Made by a program: the position numbers and the translations under genes. Below, in pieces: positions 21,029 through 33,935 of a DNA stretch of 64,000 nucleotides. Below the pieces are notes generated by a model, which saw only the letters and a list, made by a program, of their open reading frames with translations, made no database searches and had not been told where the DNA came from. Positions within the stretch are counted from its first letter, which is position 1, and each line of letters begins with the position of its first letter. This stretch comes from Crambe crambe (lineage: Eukaryota > Porifera > Demospongiae > Poecilosclerida > Crambeidae): the NCBI GenBank assembly GCA_963924555.1, contig OZ004586.1:7398501-7462500 (forward strand), read 5' to 3'.

Positions 21029-24000
21029 TCAATTGTTTTGTATTTTGTAGTATAGTTGATCACATTTCAGAGCTTTCTGTAAAAGAGGGTGCATGTTTTG
21101 GAGTGCCTGCATCTCCAGCAGGTCAGGACATGACTGGTACAGTGATGGCAGAATGGGAAGAAATACACTACACTTATTTAGCCATACACTACGCTGGCCA
21201 GTATTTTTTAGAGGGATATGTCGCCACCCATTGCTAGGATGAGAGCGATATCTTAGCAAGGATAGTGGTCTGGGAGAGTTGTGTTGTTGCTGTAGTAGTT
21301 GGTGGCGATGGGGGGAGTGCAGAGTTCTGAGATCACAGAGGGATTGGGATCTCCTTAGGTTGTGTCGTGGAACAGCAGGATCTCTTCGCAGAGCACGGGC
21401 CATGCAGTCACGAAAAGGTGGATTTACTTTTGGGTATAAACCAGTTAATCTAAAGTGTATCTTCTCAATGGAATGACTAAGAGAGTCATTTAGACTCATG
21501 ATGAAATTGCAACAGAAATGAGGCATTGCTAATAGTATGTCATCAATGTTGTGTATTTGTGCTCTTATTGACTTGATGGAGTTCATCTCTGCTATGCAGC
21601 TCAAGTATTGGAAAGACCTCAACATCTCCAGTGGGTGAATTTTATGTGATTCCAGGGTAACATGCTCAATGTTCCTAGCATTAGTACATACTCTACATCC
21701 AAAGTTAGTCTCTAATGTTGAAATAGTGGAGGAAGATAGTGCTGCCTGAAGTACTGGATAAAGCTCATAAGAGGTGAACAGTTCTGACCTTTTATATGCT
21801 AGTAGATCACCCAATGTTGGAAGTGACGGATCACCCGGGAGTGGCTTTGCAACATCACTAAGTAAAGGATGACATTCAAGTACTAATTTTGTAAGAGTAG
21901 AACTAGTGGATATGATTTTACATAATTCCTGCACACCTTTCCGAGTAGGAGTACGGCACATAAGCTTGAATCTTTCCAAGTTTGTAATATGTTGAATGGA
22001 TTGGTAAAGTAAACAGTCATCTTCACATGATTCAAAGAATGTTAAGTCAATACTTGTCAATCCTGGTGAACTTTTTGAAATCCAATCACAAAGAACTGGT
22101 ACTAATTGGGAAGAAATGCCATTTAGATTGAGAGAGTTGATATGAAATTTGGGAAAGTACTTTGTGAGTGATGTAAGTTTGGATGATACATGTACACTGT
22201 GACATACACGTATATGTAAGTCCTTAATAGTCCCTAATGTTCCACCATTTGTTTTCTTTGTGTGCTCAGACAAACTATGCACTAACATCTCTAAAGATGT
22301 AACCATGAGCACTAACTGGCACTGAATAGGAACATGGACTAGACAATATCCAAAAACATACATATCCAAGGGGTTGGACAAGTGTAAAAGAGAAGTTTTG
22401 ATGTCTAGTTTAAGTTCAGAAATGTCTCGAATTTCATATAAACAATGCAGTAGGTAAGAATCAAGCCGGGATTGGGTCGGGATTCCTTGAAAGAATTTTC
22501 CATTGTAGCCCACAATACCACACAAGAACTGACCAAAGACTCTGAGGTGTGGTATCACTTGTCCAGATTGGGATACTATTTTAGAAGAAGCTTCATCTAC
22601 TAAGTCAGAGTGACATGAAACATACCAAGCAGCAAGAAACTCTTGGATGCTGAGATGGAGGAAGGAGTAGGAGGTTGCTGCACCCTCACACACATACATC
22701 TCTTTGACTGCATTCATGAGACCTAAATGCTGGAAACCCTCTCCAACATCACTATCAGTAAACACTAGCTGCACATCTTCCTTAAACAGACCACTGTAAG
22801 CTAGTTCACTAACTTTCTTAAGGTCTATGGAAACACTCTCTGGTAGATCTTTAAGACTGCTGGGTACTCTGGAATGCTTGTCCCATTGCCCACTAGAAAT
22901 CATGTGCCTCCTGATCAGAACTAGAGTAAGGGTGGTATAGAGCTGTGTCATGGTTTTGGGCATCAGCTCTCTGCTCTTTCTGATGTCTTTGTACACTTGT
23001 GCAATAATGGCACAATTGACAGGAATGTACATCAGTGAATTGATGACAGGGTTAGAAAATATAAAATCCTTAAAGTGAGCAAGAACCTTGGGTTCTGATT
23101 TGAAAGCTATTTCTGCAAACCTTACTTTGCACTCATCAGTGAAACCACACACCTCTACATGCCTGAAACCCTGAGGAAAGTAACTCTTAAGAGCAGATGG
23201 TCGACTAGTAACAAGACGAGTAGCTTTAGGTAAGCAAGAACCACTAATTAATCGCATTATCAACCTCTTCTCATCGTGAACCACAGAAGGTGGCATCTCA
23301 TCAAAGCCATCCAATATGAATAGGACACCCTCCCCCTCGCATTTCCACACCTCATTCATCACTTCCCTACGAAATCGCTCATCATCATGATATATCAGGT
23401 CCTCCAAGGAAGTAGCATTCTGGATCCTTCTTTCACGAAGCTTTAGCTGAAGTACCATTTTATAGTGTTTCAATGAAGTCAAGGTGTCCCACTTCCTGCA
23501 CAACTCCCAGACCAAAGTGCTCTTACCAATGCCAGGGGGTCCTTCCACCAACACAAACCTTGTCCCTGAAGGTACAATATCGTCCAATTCTAAAGGGGTT
23601 ATTGCTCCTCTAATTTCATCCACACCACCATGCAGGGATGTTTGTGAGAATCTGTCATCTTCATGAATAGCTCTACCTTTATCCACCAAAGCAAGGTTAA
23701 TGAACTCACTACAAGGAGCAATGGAGAGTTTGTCATCACGAGCTACAGACTCATTCTGGTAATATGGTTTGAGGTAATTATTTGCATATTGCATCAGTGC
23801 TGAGTGCTGAACTTTCCCTTTCCTTAGAGATTTACTGGAAATCTTCTTGGAATGTTTTTTGTGATGAGTTTTCCTCCTGCGTTTTTTCGTAGTGGTCACG
23901 TGATCACTATCAAAGGAGTCAGAACTAGTGGCACTACTTGATGTAGATGATGGACTAGATGATGAGACTACATGTTGTCTTTTCTTACTTTTCTTGTGTT

Positions 24001-24128
24001 TGTCCAGTACCTTGTGTTTATTTCCTTTATGCTGCCTTGTGGAGGCAAAGGGTGTCTTACATTTAGTTGGTGGAGTGGAGGAAGACTGGTTAGAGCTGTT
24101 ACTGTCACTGGACAAGGATGAGGCATTC
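21029..24128 (-). CDS. NACHT-LRR exon of NLR B
   Basis: Open exon of 3100 nt with the same order as in NLR A: Ser-rich and basic start, P-loop GPPGIGKST (coding for it lies at about 23515-23540), Walker B ILDGFDEMPPS, then the leucine-rich half. It differs from A mainly near plus positions 22370-22480 (a variable patch) and by an inserted DPSLPTLGDLLA-like segment near 21810. It ends after CDQLYYKIQNN. The NACHT core is nearly identical to the other three copies. Confidence 0.92.
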
Positions 24129-26798
24129 CTGTATTGGATAAATATTTTGTGTGCAGTGATTAATTGTATATACAATGATGTGTGGCAACTGTAATCTCAA
24201 ATGAACACACTTTCCTACAATTAGTAGTCTAGTTCTTAAACTTTTCATCTATGGGGGGGAAAAATCTAGCAATTGGACTATATAGACAGGAAATGATGCT
24301 ACTCTCTCATGCTCCGAGTACAAGTCTATGTTATAGTAGCCGAAACACTTGATCATGTTAGCTATGATATCAAGGGACATGTTTGAGAATGTACTAGAAT
24401 TATTAAATTGTGATTCTTATCATTAGTGTTTAGCATAGCAAGTTGGTAATGGTCTCCAACATTAAAAGCTAGATAATTTAATGTGGTAATGGTCATCAAT
24501 GTCATAAACACACTTCCTTGAAAATATAAGCCCCTGGATGCAGCTACCATATTCAAAACTAACCAGGTCTACCTTCAAAGGGAGAGTGTGTTGTTCAGAC
24601 TATAGGCAAGTTACTTACAGTGCAGTGCTGTTCAGATGATCTTCAACGCCACCTAAAAAAAAAGAATGTAACTAGTAAAAGTATCATAGATAATACATGT
24701 AACCTCCAGCCTCAGAGGGGCAAAGTGGCAGGGTGGTGGAGAGGGATAAGGAGACAGGCTGGACGGAGGTGGTCAAGAGGACAGGGGGGCAAGGGGACAG
24801 GATGGAGGGAAGGGGGTAAGGGGACAGGGCAGAGCAAGAGGACAGGATGGAGCCCTAGTCTGAAACATCATATTTACACTGTACCTTGCGTAATACTTGC
24901 AGCTACTCCTTTTTGCCCTATTTCATGGAGTGCTGACTTGAGACTCCTCCAACTGGGTTCACCACTCTGCTTAAGGACATTGTCTTCTTTATTGAGCCAG
25001 GCACACACCATCTCTTCAAGCAATGGATCCATCTTCCTTAACTTGGGGTAGGAAAGTCCCAGAGCTCCACCCAACTGCCGCAAATTCTGTTTGCTGAGAG
25101 TTTCAAGAGATTTAACAACTTGGAAGTGATCGTCCATTGTTAGTTGTCCTATAAAGATTTAGTAGAATCTTGAAGTTCTTCATACATTAGAACACAGTGA
25201 ACTCCCTCTAATCAGGACTCGATCGCCCCTCTAATCAGGACTCCTGAAATGAGACCACCCCTCTAATCAGGACCCCTGAAATGAGGCCACTCCTATATTC
25301 AGGACACTTTAAAAGGTCCCAATGTATACTTCATAATATAAATCTACCCCCCCCCCCCCTCTAATTAGGACACTTCTGCTGACCTAGAATTTTGATATAA
25401 TTGTCAAAGGTCAGCATTATGAAATACTTTATTGAAGGAAGTGGCCAAAAATCACAAGCAGAATCACATGAAGCATGAAGCAAACTGTCTCAAGGAATGT
25501 CTTAAAAGAAATAACTTACCCACAGGTTGCATCATGAATGCTAAGATCTACTTTAGCCACTCGGTTTACATTCCTCATCCTCGGGCTCTACCATACACTT
25601 GGCAATCAACAAGTTGAAGATTAATGCTTCGGCATACCTATTATGCTCAAAATTATGCTGGCATATTGTGCAAAGCTCTAATGCTGTGTTGCCCTGTATC
25701 ACATTACAGACTAAGTTGGGAAATCTTCTATTGCCGTACAGTGGACTCCTTCTAATCCAGCCACCTTTGAGTGGATTGGCAATAAAGAGAGCTCAATTAT
25801 AAATTCCCATCATAAGGATTATTGTACTACATCGTACCTCAACCTATAGTTGGCCAATTCTTTAATAAATCTAAGGTGAAGTCATGGCCCAATACCCACA
25901 GTCTCAGAGTGTTTTATTATTGTTTTTTGTTGTTGTTGTTTGTTTGTATATAATAATAATAAGCTATAGAGATTACTTGAGGGTACTGCAGCACAAGGCT
26001 GCATTCTAGTTCTGATAAAGGGTCATTGTATAAAGCCTAGGGTACGTAAAAGGTCATTGAAACTGTTTTCAAAGCTAGGGTTTACTTGAGTTATCATTGG
26101 GTCCTCTGGCCTGAGGCTGCATTCTCTTGGAGGGATCAGTGGAGGATCGTGCTGAGGAGTCACTGGGGAGTAGGGTGGTGGGTGTGGCCGTCGTCATTCT
26201 TTCAGAGAACTTGTTCAGAGATCTCACAGGCATAGTGGGTACAGGAAGAGGGGCCATTACAGAATCAGTAACTATGGGGAAAGACCCTATTATTATTATT
26301 ATTATACATAATAATGCTTAAAACTACCAATAATATCATATCATTGAGTATCACCAGTGATAGGTGGTAAAGGGTAATTGCTGTCCTCTCTATACCTAAA
26401 TTGCATTTCAGTCATACATCTAGTCTCCACCTACCTGGTAGGGGCTGGTGGGCAGAAAGTTCAGGAGCTGACACACCAGGACCTGTGCTTCCCTGATACT
26501 CTGTATCAAGAATCTCAATTATGTCTTTGTATCTTGTGCTGTTCTGGTGCATATAGTTGACCACTACATGGTAATTGCGAGGATGGAGTTCAACTCGATC
26601 TCTGATTGCAGTCACAAGTATGCTAGATTTCTCAGAGGGAGAAAGTCTTGACGTTGGACTGCTGATGACATCATAATCATCTGTTGTGAGGAGTCCCTGC
26701 TCATGAAGAAACTGTGCTATATCTCTGTCCGACTTGAGAGCAATCTCCAGCTTCCTGCTGCACTTGACAATAGTGGAATATTCCTTGGACTCTGCCAT
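21029..26798 (-). CDS. NLR-like receptor B: CARD-Death-NACHT-LRR
   Basis: Exons on the - strand: 26798-26435 (CARD, starting MAESKEYSTIVKCSRKLEIA), a damaged linker exon 26271-26081, 25148-24885 (Death), 24652-24619 (34 nt), 24128-21029 (NACHT-LRR and stop). The linker exon lost its donor: AAAG/GTATGCC in NLR A and D is AAACCCTAG here, which reads into a stop. Since that exon is phase 1 at both ends, skipping it gives 3762 nt in frame (1253 residues). The CARD start chosen is the ATG; an upstream TTG gives four more codons. AATAAA on the - strand at 20936-20931 lies about 95 nt after the stop. Expected role: cytosolic sensing with CARD and Death-fold signalling; ligand unknown. Confidence 0.8.
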
Positions 26799-26889
26799 TT
26801 CCACTAGCAACAGTCAGCAATGGCTCCAACTGCAAATGATCAGTGAGAAAAGTGTGATAGCAAGGGAAGGAGTGGGTGGAAACTAACAG

Positions 26890-27018
26890 TATAGCAGGAA
26901 ATTTTTGTGGGGTAAATTTTTTGTGTTCTGAAAGAATAATACAAAAAAAATCAAGGGCTTAACACTTTAATTTTTATAAAACCATGAAAATTTTACCCCA
27001 CGAAAATTTCATGCTATA
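26890..27018. mobile_element. Short MITE with TATAGCA ends
   Basis: Inverted ends TATAGCAGGAAATTT and AAATTTCATGCTATA, with inner GTGGGGTAAA/TTTACCCCAC, bound a 129-bp element just upstream of the CARD exon of NLR B. It is at the same place in NLR D (48176-48278) and NLR E (60250-60378), so it was inserted before those duplications. TA is the likely target. Confidence 0.7.
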
Positions 27019-27049
27019 TATAGATACAGTAACTATCCTATCTACTTCC

Positions 27050-27598
27050 GGGCCTCATTATTCTATGGAACGGAATGGAATGAAACAGGATGGAACAAAA
27101 CAGAACAGAACATAACGGAACAAATGCCTATTTCACAGAACAGAATTTTTTTACTGCGCATGCATGCACAGTAAGAGTTTAACAGTTATCTTCAGATCCT
27201 AGGATGGTGAAAGTGTGTAATGCACTGTCATAGCTCGGATCTTCCAATTTCCCACAATATATTAATGACTGGTATTTTTATAGTACTGTAGTTTGTAGCA
27301 TTAGAGAAAGGGTTTATTAAAAGCTGTTTCTGCTGCAACAGAGGAAGGTTGGATGAGCGCTGCTCTACAGCCACTAGATCATCAAGTTGATATGTCATGC
27401 ATGCAAAATGTGGAAATTAACTGTCAACCAATATTACCTTGTGTGCTATGCTAAGAATCTTCCCTATTACTCCTCCAGTACATCTACATTATTAATATGC
27501 ACATGCAGGAGCTACTAATCAGGGGCACATGTGCGCATATGCAGTGAAAATTCTGTTCTGTGAAATAGTGTTCTGTTCCATAGAATATTGTGAGGCCC
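27050..27598. mobile_element. 549-bp MITE with 9-bp target duplication
   Basis: Ends GGGCCTCA and TGAGGCCC, with further inverted similarity (TATTCTATGGAAC / GTTCCATAGAATA, TTCTGTTCTGTGAAATAG inside). It is flanked on both sides by TCTACTTCC (27041-27049 and 27599-27607), a 9-bp target duplication as made by Mutator-like elements. A truncated copy at 48738-48952 shares the same left flank, so the element was present before the B/D duplication. Confidence 0.85.
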
Positions 27599-27607
27599 TC
27601 TACTTCC

Positions 27608-28383
27608 ATGTTATCATAAAGGCTGTGTCAGTTCAGACTACTAGCCATCAAAAAATAGGTGTAGAATTAGTCTAGTACCCACTGGAAATAGCAGCTGGTA
27701 CAAGGAATGTTTGAGTTGCTGCACTTAAGAAACATGACCCCTTCTGTGAGGGGTGTGGTCTGATTTGACTACACTCCCTCCTCTGGAAAGGACCCAGCAA
27801 TCTTGTGAACCTTGTTATAATTCCTCCATATTTCCCTTGCACATCTCTAAAAATGTCTTATACTCAAAAGGAAACTGGTCTGCTAAAATCTCGCTAGTCC
27901 AGCCCACTTTTTTTTTTTTTTTCGGGACTATTAACTTCACCCAGAGGCCAGACCAGACTAGACTAGTCTACTACTTAGTAGATACATCAAGTTACAACAG
28001 ACCTAGATCTATAAACCCACCTTTATCACTGAAGGAACGAACGAAACTGGAAAGAAGTCCTAGTCTAGTCTGGCATAGCACCGCCCACACGTTATTTCAA
28101 TATTACTTTATGCTTTAATAGAGAAGATTTGTGGGTGGGGCCGGCATGCAGAATCCGATTCTCTTCTCTTCCCTTTCCCCTCGTCTAGCGGTCCTTTAAG
28201 CCTTGCTTGAGGTAAGTCTCTGATACATGCATGAAGTTTGACCTATCTCCTGTGTCCTTCCAGCAACTCACAAATCTCCTCCCCTCGTATGGTGCTCACC
28301 TGAGTCCTCCTTTACTAACATCATGTTAGTTACCCATGCTCCATCCCCTTAAATATCATCTCCATCTTCTTTGTCACCATTAG
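27608..28383. other. Non-coding start of block C
   Basis: Resembles 15650-16310 of block B and 49250-49844 of block E. No exon seen. A GTCCTTTAAGCC stretch near 28191 is a faint LIM-like echo, too degraded to call. Confidence 0.5.
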
Positions 28384-28551
28384 GGATCCTCTTGGTAGTC
28401 CCCTGGGTAAAGTGTGGCATCCTGAACAGAAACCTCTTCTTCAAGACAGTACCATCACAAGGAAACAGTATATGAACATCCAAGGGATATAGTTCAGCCC
28501 TCATCTTTGATGAGGAATGTTCTCAGACTTTCCACTCTTGCCATTCTAGGA
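28384..28551 (+). pseudogene. Degenerate LIM1b exon relic (block C)
   Basis: Near copy of 16311-16480: a LIM1 exon that begins GPLGSPLGKVWHP after loss of the original first bases, then drifts out of frame and has no usable set of zinc-binding residues. Confidence 0.7.
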
Positions 28552-30156
28552 GTAAGTCCATATCACACCACAATAGCAGCTGTAACTATAGAAATTTCAT
28601 GGCTCCCATTTTAATTTAAGCTTGAGAATTCACTAATATGGACAGTGGAACCCTCAATGTGTCAGGACTCGGGGGGGGGGGGGGGGGGGGGGGGGGGAAT
28701 AGAGCAATGTCCTTATCATGTCCATTAACACCCCTAGAAATGCGTGGTACAAACTTATTTCCAGCTGTTTAACTTGTGCTGGTGTGGGGTTCCCTCCCAA
28801 AACTTCCAGCTTCCCCCAAAAAATTTTCCATTACAATTATACTATTGTACATGTCCATTAACACCCCTAGAAATGATGTGGCACACACCCATGAGGTATG
28901 CCAGTGGATTAACCATAAAGAGAATGTTTTATACATCAAGTGGGCATGGTTTGATGTCCAAAATGAATGGATCAAAGAATTAAAGCTGGTTCCTCTGCAC
29001 ACATGTTGATAGGTGATATGATGTGTAGGTAATGACAATACATAAGTCATTGTTAATATCATCAAGTGGGTACAGTTTATCCAAAAGGGTGTGGTCAGGC
29101 AAAAGTGGGCATTTTAGTAAAAATTTTCCGTTCACAAGTGCGGATATGCTTGCCCTCCTTATTCTGCTCAACCTTCATTTTGTCCCCACCCCTGGTCAGT
29201 GGTGTAGCCAAGCCAGGGCCTACCATGAATCTATTATCATAAATAACTCAAAGTAGAGTCTTAAAGCACAATTTCATGCTCAAGTCCAACATGAAACATA
29301 ACCATGCCCTGGGAATGAAAATAACCTGGCTACGCCACTGCTTGGGTATAATCCTAAATGAAACCTTGGTGGGCATTATATACTGTGGGTTTTAACAATG
29401 TGTTTGTACTGTAAATGGTTAGTTGGTGCAGCTGTGAAGCAATACTGACTCGTATCTGTGAATCCTTCACTTTCTTACTCTATCTGTCAGACCACTTGTA
29501 TGGTGTCTGTGCTGTATGTAGAAAGGTTTATTAGTATAAAGGCAAATTCATTTTCTATTGATGACATTTGCTGCAGTAGTTGCTGACTATTCCCAAGGAC
29601 ATGGCAATTGCTTTAGGATCGAGATCTGATAGGCACATGCCACTCACTGCCACGGGCAAGAAAGTGTCCAGGACCCTACCTTGGACAAACTGAAGACGTC
29701 TGCTAATTAAGGTTGGTATGCATGCTTCTGATGTGATGCACTATAATTATAATTATGGTGCTCTTTATCTGGTAAATAATTACGAATGTCCTTTTTTTCC
29801 CCTTAGCTAATATTTCTTCCAGTGAAGAAAGGGAGTTAGATCCCCATGGATTGATGCCATGGATTGATGCTCAGTTGGAGAGATATGACTTGATCCAATG
29901 ACCTCCTGTTTCTGCACAATACCACCCCTGAAGATCTCACATGTAGTACAAAAGTATAAAAAGATGACTGCAAAAAATTTCTTCTAAATAAAAAGTGGGC
30001 ATGGTTTGATATCCAAAAAGGCATGGTTAGGCAAAAATGGGCATGGCCAAGGGCTATATTCTTCCCGCCCCCCCCCCCCCCCCCATTTGAAATTCCTAGA
30101 TAGAACCCTGTTTGGTTTAATCACATCACATGTCCATAATGTAATAATTGTTCTAG
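28552..30156. other. Non-coding, shared with block B
   Basis: Matches 16481-18397. It holds a G tract (28671-28697), a copy of the 144-bp MITE (29197-29340) and a C tract (30067-30084). Small open frames here have no recognisable domain. Confidence 0.55.
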
Positions 30157-30220
30157 CTCCAAGTGGAGGCAAAGTGGTGGATGGTCAAGGTGTGTGTGAA
30201 GCCTGTCAACAACCCATAAG
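30157..30220 (+). pseudogene. Orphan LIM1a exon 5' of the PDZ exon (block C)
   Basis: Identical in layout to 18398-18461: a 64-nt exon with intact borders coding for CEACQQPI, placed about 850 bp before the PDZ exon at 31066 and so out of order. It supports B and C being sister copies. Confidence 0.8.
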
Positions 30221-32179
30221 GTAACTAGTCATTATATAGAAGAAGCATGTTAGAATTATTGTTTTTTGTTAGTCATGTGCTCTCAGCTTGGAATCAAAGA
30301 AACAGGAACAAAAGGAGGTTAACTGCTTTTCATGTGCTGTTTCACTAGTAACCTCACTTAGTACAGAGTACTCTCATAGAGTCCTTTTTTCAACTAATTT
30401 TGATGTCTGTCATCTGATTATGTTATGGAGGGGTGGTCCTGTCCAAACTGCTAAGCCAATTTTGAACTAGTAGCACTAATTAGCTCCAATGATTACTACC
30501 ACCCCTCCTGATTGTAAGTTAATTCTAATTTGCCCAATTACACCCAATTGTAGCTTCATCACCAATTAGCACCAATTAGCTCCTATTCTCATCCCAAGGC
30601 TCTCTTCTTTCCTTCTTCTTTGGGGGGTAGTCTATGGACCTTTAGGGTTCACTTAAAATATGTCAAGGACCTGATCACAGTTCAAGTATGCAGTGCATAG
30701 CGCTGAATTTTAAATAATGGTGGAGTTTTAATTTGCCGGAACATTTTGTCCAGCCCCTGCAGTGAGTGTGTATGCTTTACTAGGAGAACACATACATAAC
30801 TCTCTCTTAAACAGAGTGGGAAAGGAGGTCTACCTTAACATGAGGCCCAATATTGTATGGGTATGGGTATCATGGGCAGGAGTGTTAGTCTTCCCATCCT
30901 AGCAAATTAGAGCTTGCATTTTCATGTGTGAGAAAGTCACTGTGTTGATAGTTGTGGCACGTCAAAACACCAATTCTTAAAGTGACAGTATTAAATCAGT
31001 TTTGTTTGTTTGTTTGTTTGTTTGTTTGTTTGTTTACTTAATCAACCTTTACTCCCTACTTTTAGATCACCCCAGGGGGCAAGGCAGCCAAGGGAGGCAT
31101 AAGATTCGGGGACTATATCATCGAGATCAACGGGGACCAAACCGAGGGTCTTCTCCACTCTGATGCCATGATGCTGATCAAGACCACAGGTGTCACACTC
31201 CAACTAAAAGTCACCAAGTGAGTCAAGCCAAAAAAGAATAAGCTCCAAATACGTGGTAGACACACATGGGACCCAGCCTTTGGTCCTTCATAGAGAGGTT
31301 GTCCTCTTTTGGAGGTTATTTTGTATATTTATTGGAAGTTCCACTGGAATAAATTTCAAACATCTTGGTCAAAAATTTCCTTATGGTTCACTACTAGACA
31401 AATGCAATGCATTGTGGGGCGAGCCTGAGCTGAATGTGATGCATGTTCCCTTTTAGCAAGGGTGAAACAATGAGAAAGGCCTCTCTTTTCCTCAGCTGTC
31501 TGTGACATCAACTGCTGACTTGCAATCTCCCTCAAGTGCTGTCTTTTCTCTGTAGCTATGGTTTGAGCAGGATGTCTTGTTCTTTCTTTTTAGCAGTCTT
31601 GGAAGCACACTGAATCTCCCTTCTACATCTGAGTTTGTCAGCTTTCCATTCTTTAGTACCTAGCTAGCATCTGCTATTCGATGCCTGAGGCATTCTTTTC
31701 TCTGGGCCATTGTCTCTAGATTTCTTGATCCACAACGTTCTTTCTGTTCAGCTAGCCTCTAGCTCTCTTAGCTTATATCACATGTTTATCTACGCATGCG
31801 TAATCTACTACTGTACTGTACATATGATGTAATGTTACCAGATGATCGTCACAGAGAAAAACCACTATTATTAGGACGTACGAGATATATATATAATGTG
31901 AAATCTAGAGAGTGTGGGGCTCGTTCAGGCTAATCTTCATGCTCTGTATATGACATGGAGACTATGATGTCTTAGTGCTAAGTGCTTATAGACCACTGAC
32001 AGCCATTAGTCCAGAGTGAATGTAAGATTTTTGCCAAGTGAGGGCTACGTACATAGGAATATCAGTTACTGGCCACTGTACCATTCATGGAAAAGGATAA
32101 GCAAAAATGGCATAATCAAGGGATAGTATAACATTGTAGGGTATCTGTTTTGAGCATTCAGTTAGGGTCTGGGTCTCTC

Positions 32180-33935
32180 TAGTCAGGTCCCTTAGCAAAA
32201 AAATCGTGACAGAGTGGAACAAAGCATGAAAATTAGCACAGAGATTCTATAGTATGTAAGTAATGATATTGGAAGGGGTGCCACAAGAGAACTGCTCTCT
32301 CAACCTAAATATGCAGGTTGACATGCCTGCAACTTTTAGCATTCATATCAACGATATCCGCGAATATTTAAATATTCGCACATAATACATTTTAATGTGC
32401 GAAAATTAAAAACGCGAAAATTTAAAACAAACTTTGAGTCAAGTTTCACATTCTGCACTGCATTGGCAAAGACCAGTCCTGCTTCCCTGCATCTACACTT
32501 CCTGGAGCAAAGTGGTACAGCTTTACTTTATAGCCACACTTCAACAATTCTCGGCTGGCCTTTGCTGCTTCAGGTAGAAGTGTTCACACTGGTTCCCTGA
32601 CCGCCTTCTTCTTTTGCCAACCATATTCATCAGGTAATGGAGCATTTTGCTGACTCCGAAGACTGGTAGCCCAAATACTTGATTCTGTTGCAATGTTGCA
32701 ACAACACAGCCTGAAATACCAAAAACAAAAAAATTACAGCAGCAGATATAGTTATATATATATAGAGCTTGGTCTTTACCTGTGTAAGGGGAATGTTTTC
32801 CATTGTTTCCATTTCTTGGAGAAAAGTTCTTGCCTCATTTTTTTACACTGGTGAGTACACTGCTTTTATCATAATATAGTACACAGGTAAAACGTTCCAG
32901 AATTGCAAATGATGGTGAGGTTACTGTCATTGGCTGAAAAGGTTGGTCGACAATGCTGACAAAAGCTGCTGTAGCTTCAGGATATGCCTTCCAAGCATCC
33001 CATGCTGACTTCTTACCCTTTCCTAGAAACTGTGATGTTGTGTCGCATCCAGTAAATGCATGGAAAAACAGTATTTCTGAGGACCTAGAGCTTGGCAGAT
33101 GGCATTGATGTAATATCACTATCTACAGTGCGCACCAGTAGATTTCTAGCACCACTCCTCACAGCACTGAAGAGATGAAGCGCGATTCTTGTATCTGCTT
33201 CTTCATGATCACATGGTTGAGTTGTTTGATCTACATTCTGACACGAAGTATGGCTGATTATAGATGAACCTGTGTTATTATAGAGATCCATAATTATTAA
33301 TATACACATTAGATTGCCATACATACCTGAGGTGACATGGACAATTTTGTCTGTTGGAAATTCACAAGAAGATATCTCATGTTCTTGTTTGTTTGAGGAA
33401 TCGATCTGAAAGAGATGGAGGCCAAGGCCACTTTGCTTTATTTTCAATAAGTTCCCCTGGTGTCATATCACCACTAATTTGAATATTCACAGGAATAGCC
33501 CCAATCTCACTGAACTTTTTAACTACTTCCAGAAGGTTACTGTATACCAGAGGACCATTGTTCTGAAGACTATCCAGTGGACATCTCAAGTCATCTCCTG
33601 CTCCAGCTTTACCACAGATGATACACTTGCTCCAATCCATGCTCTCAAGGGTATATGGCATGCAAGAAAAAAACCCAAAATTTATTTTTGCGATGCTTAC
33701 ATTTCGCGCACTTTTGTATTATAATCTCCATAGCGCGAAAATTAAATATTTCGCGGATAGCGCAACTTTGGGATGAAACAACAAAACGGTTTCTATTTTG
33801 GAAGGAAAAAGTGTCCTACAATGGCACCCCTTCTGTATTTATTCAATATGCCATGAAGAAACATCATGCCAATTTTTATGCTTTGTTCCACTCTGTCACA
33901 AAACAGAACTAAATTTGGGCTAAGGGACCTGACTA
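32180..33935 (-). mobile_element. 1.76-kb DNA transposon with TAGTCAGGTCCC ends
   Basis: Terminal inverted repeats TAGTCAGGTCCCTTAGC (32180-32196) and GCTAAGGGACCTGACTA (33919-33935), with inner inverted similarity (TGACAGAGTGGAACAAAGCA / TGCTTTGTTCCACTCTGTCA, and an AT-rich TATCCGCGAA/TTCGCGGATA pair). The sister intron in block B reads straight through (GGGTCTCTGTGTGTGAGG near 19618), an empty site. The target duplication is unclear: CTC or TA would both fit. Inside is a broken coding region on the - strand. Confidence 0.85.
32480..33661 (-). pseudogene. Degenerate transposon-encoded protein
   Basis: Pieces in shifted frames on the - strand: 33661-33377 (WSKCIICGK and LRCPLDS, a cysteine-pair start), 33447-33085 (CDHEEADTRIALHLFSAV, RTVDSDI), 33119-32835 (FFHAFTGCDTTSQFLGKG, KSAWDAW) and, near 32680-32480, scraps of a C-terminal cysteine cluster (KCRCREAGL). 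I recognise this set, HEEADTR, TVD-D and FHAFTGCDT, as a protein family seen repeatedly in invertebrate genomes with transposons, but I cannot name its superfamily with confidence. At least two frameshifts make it non-functional. Confidence 0.7.
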
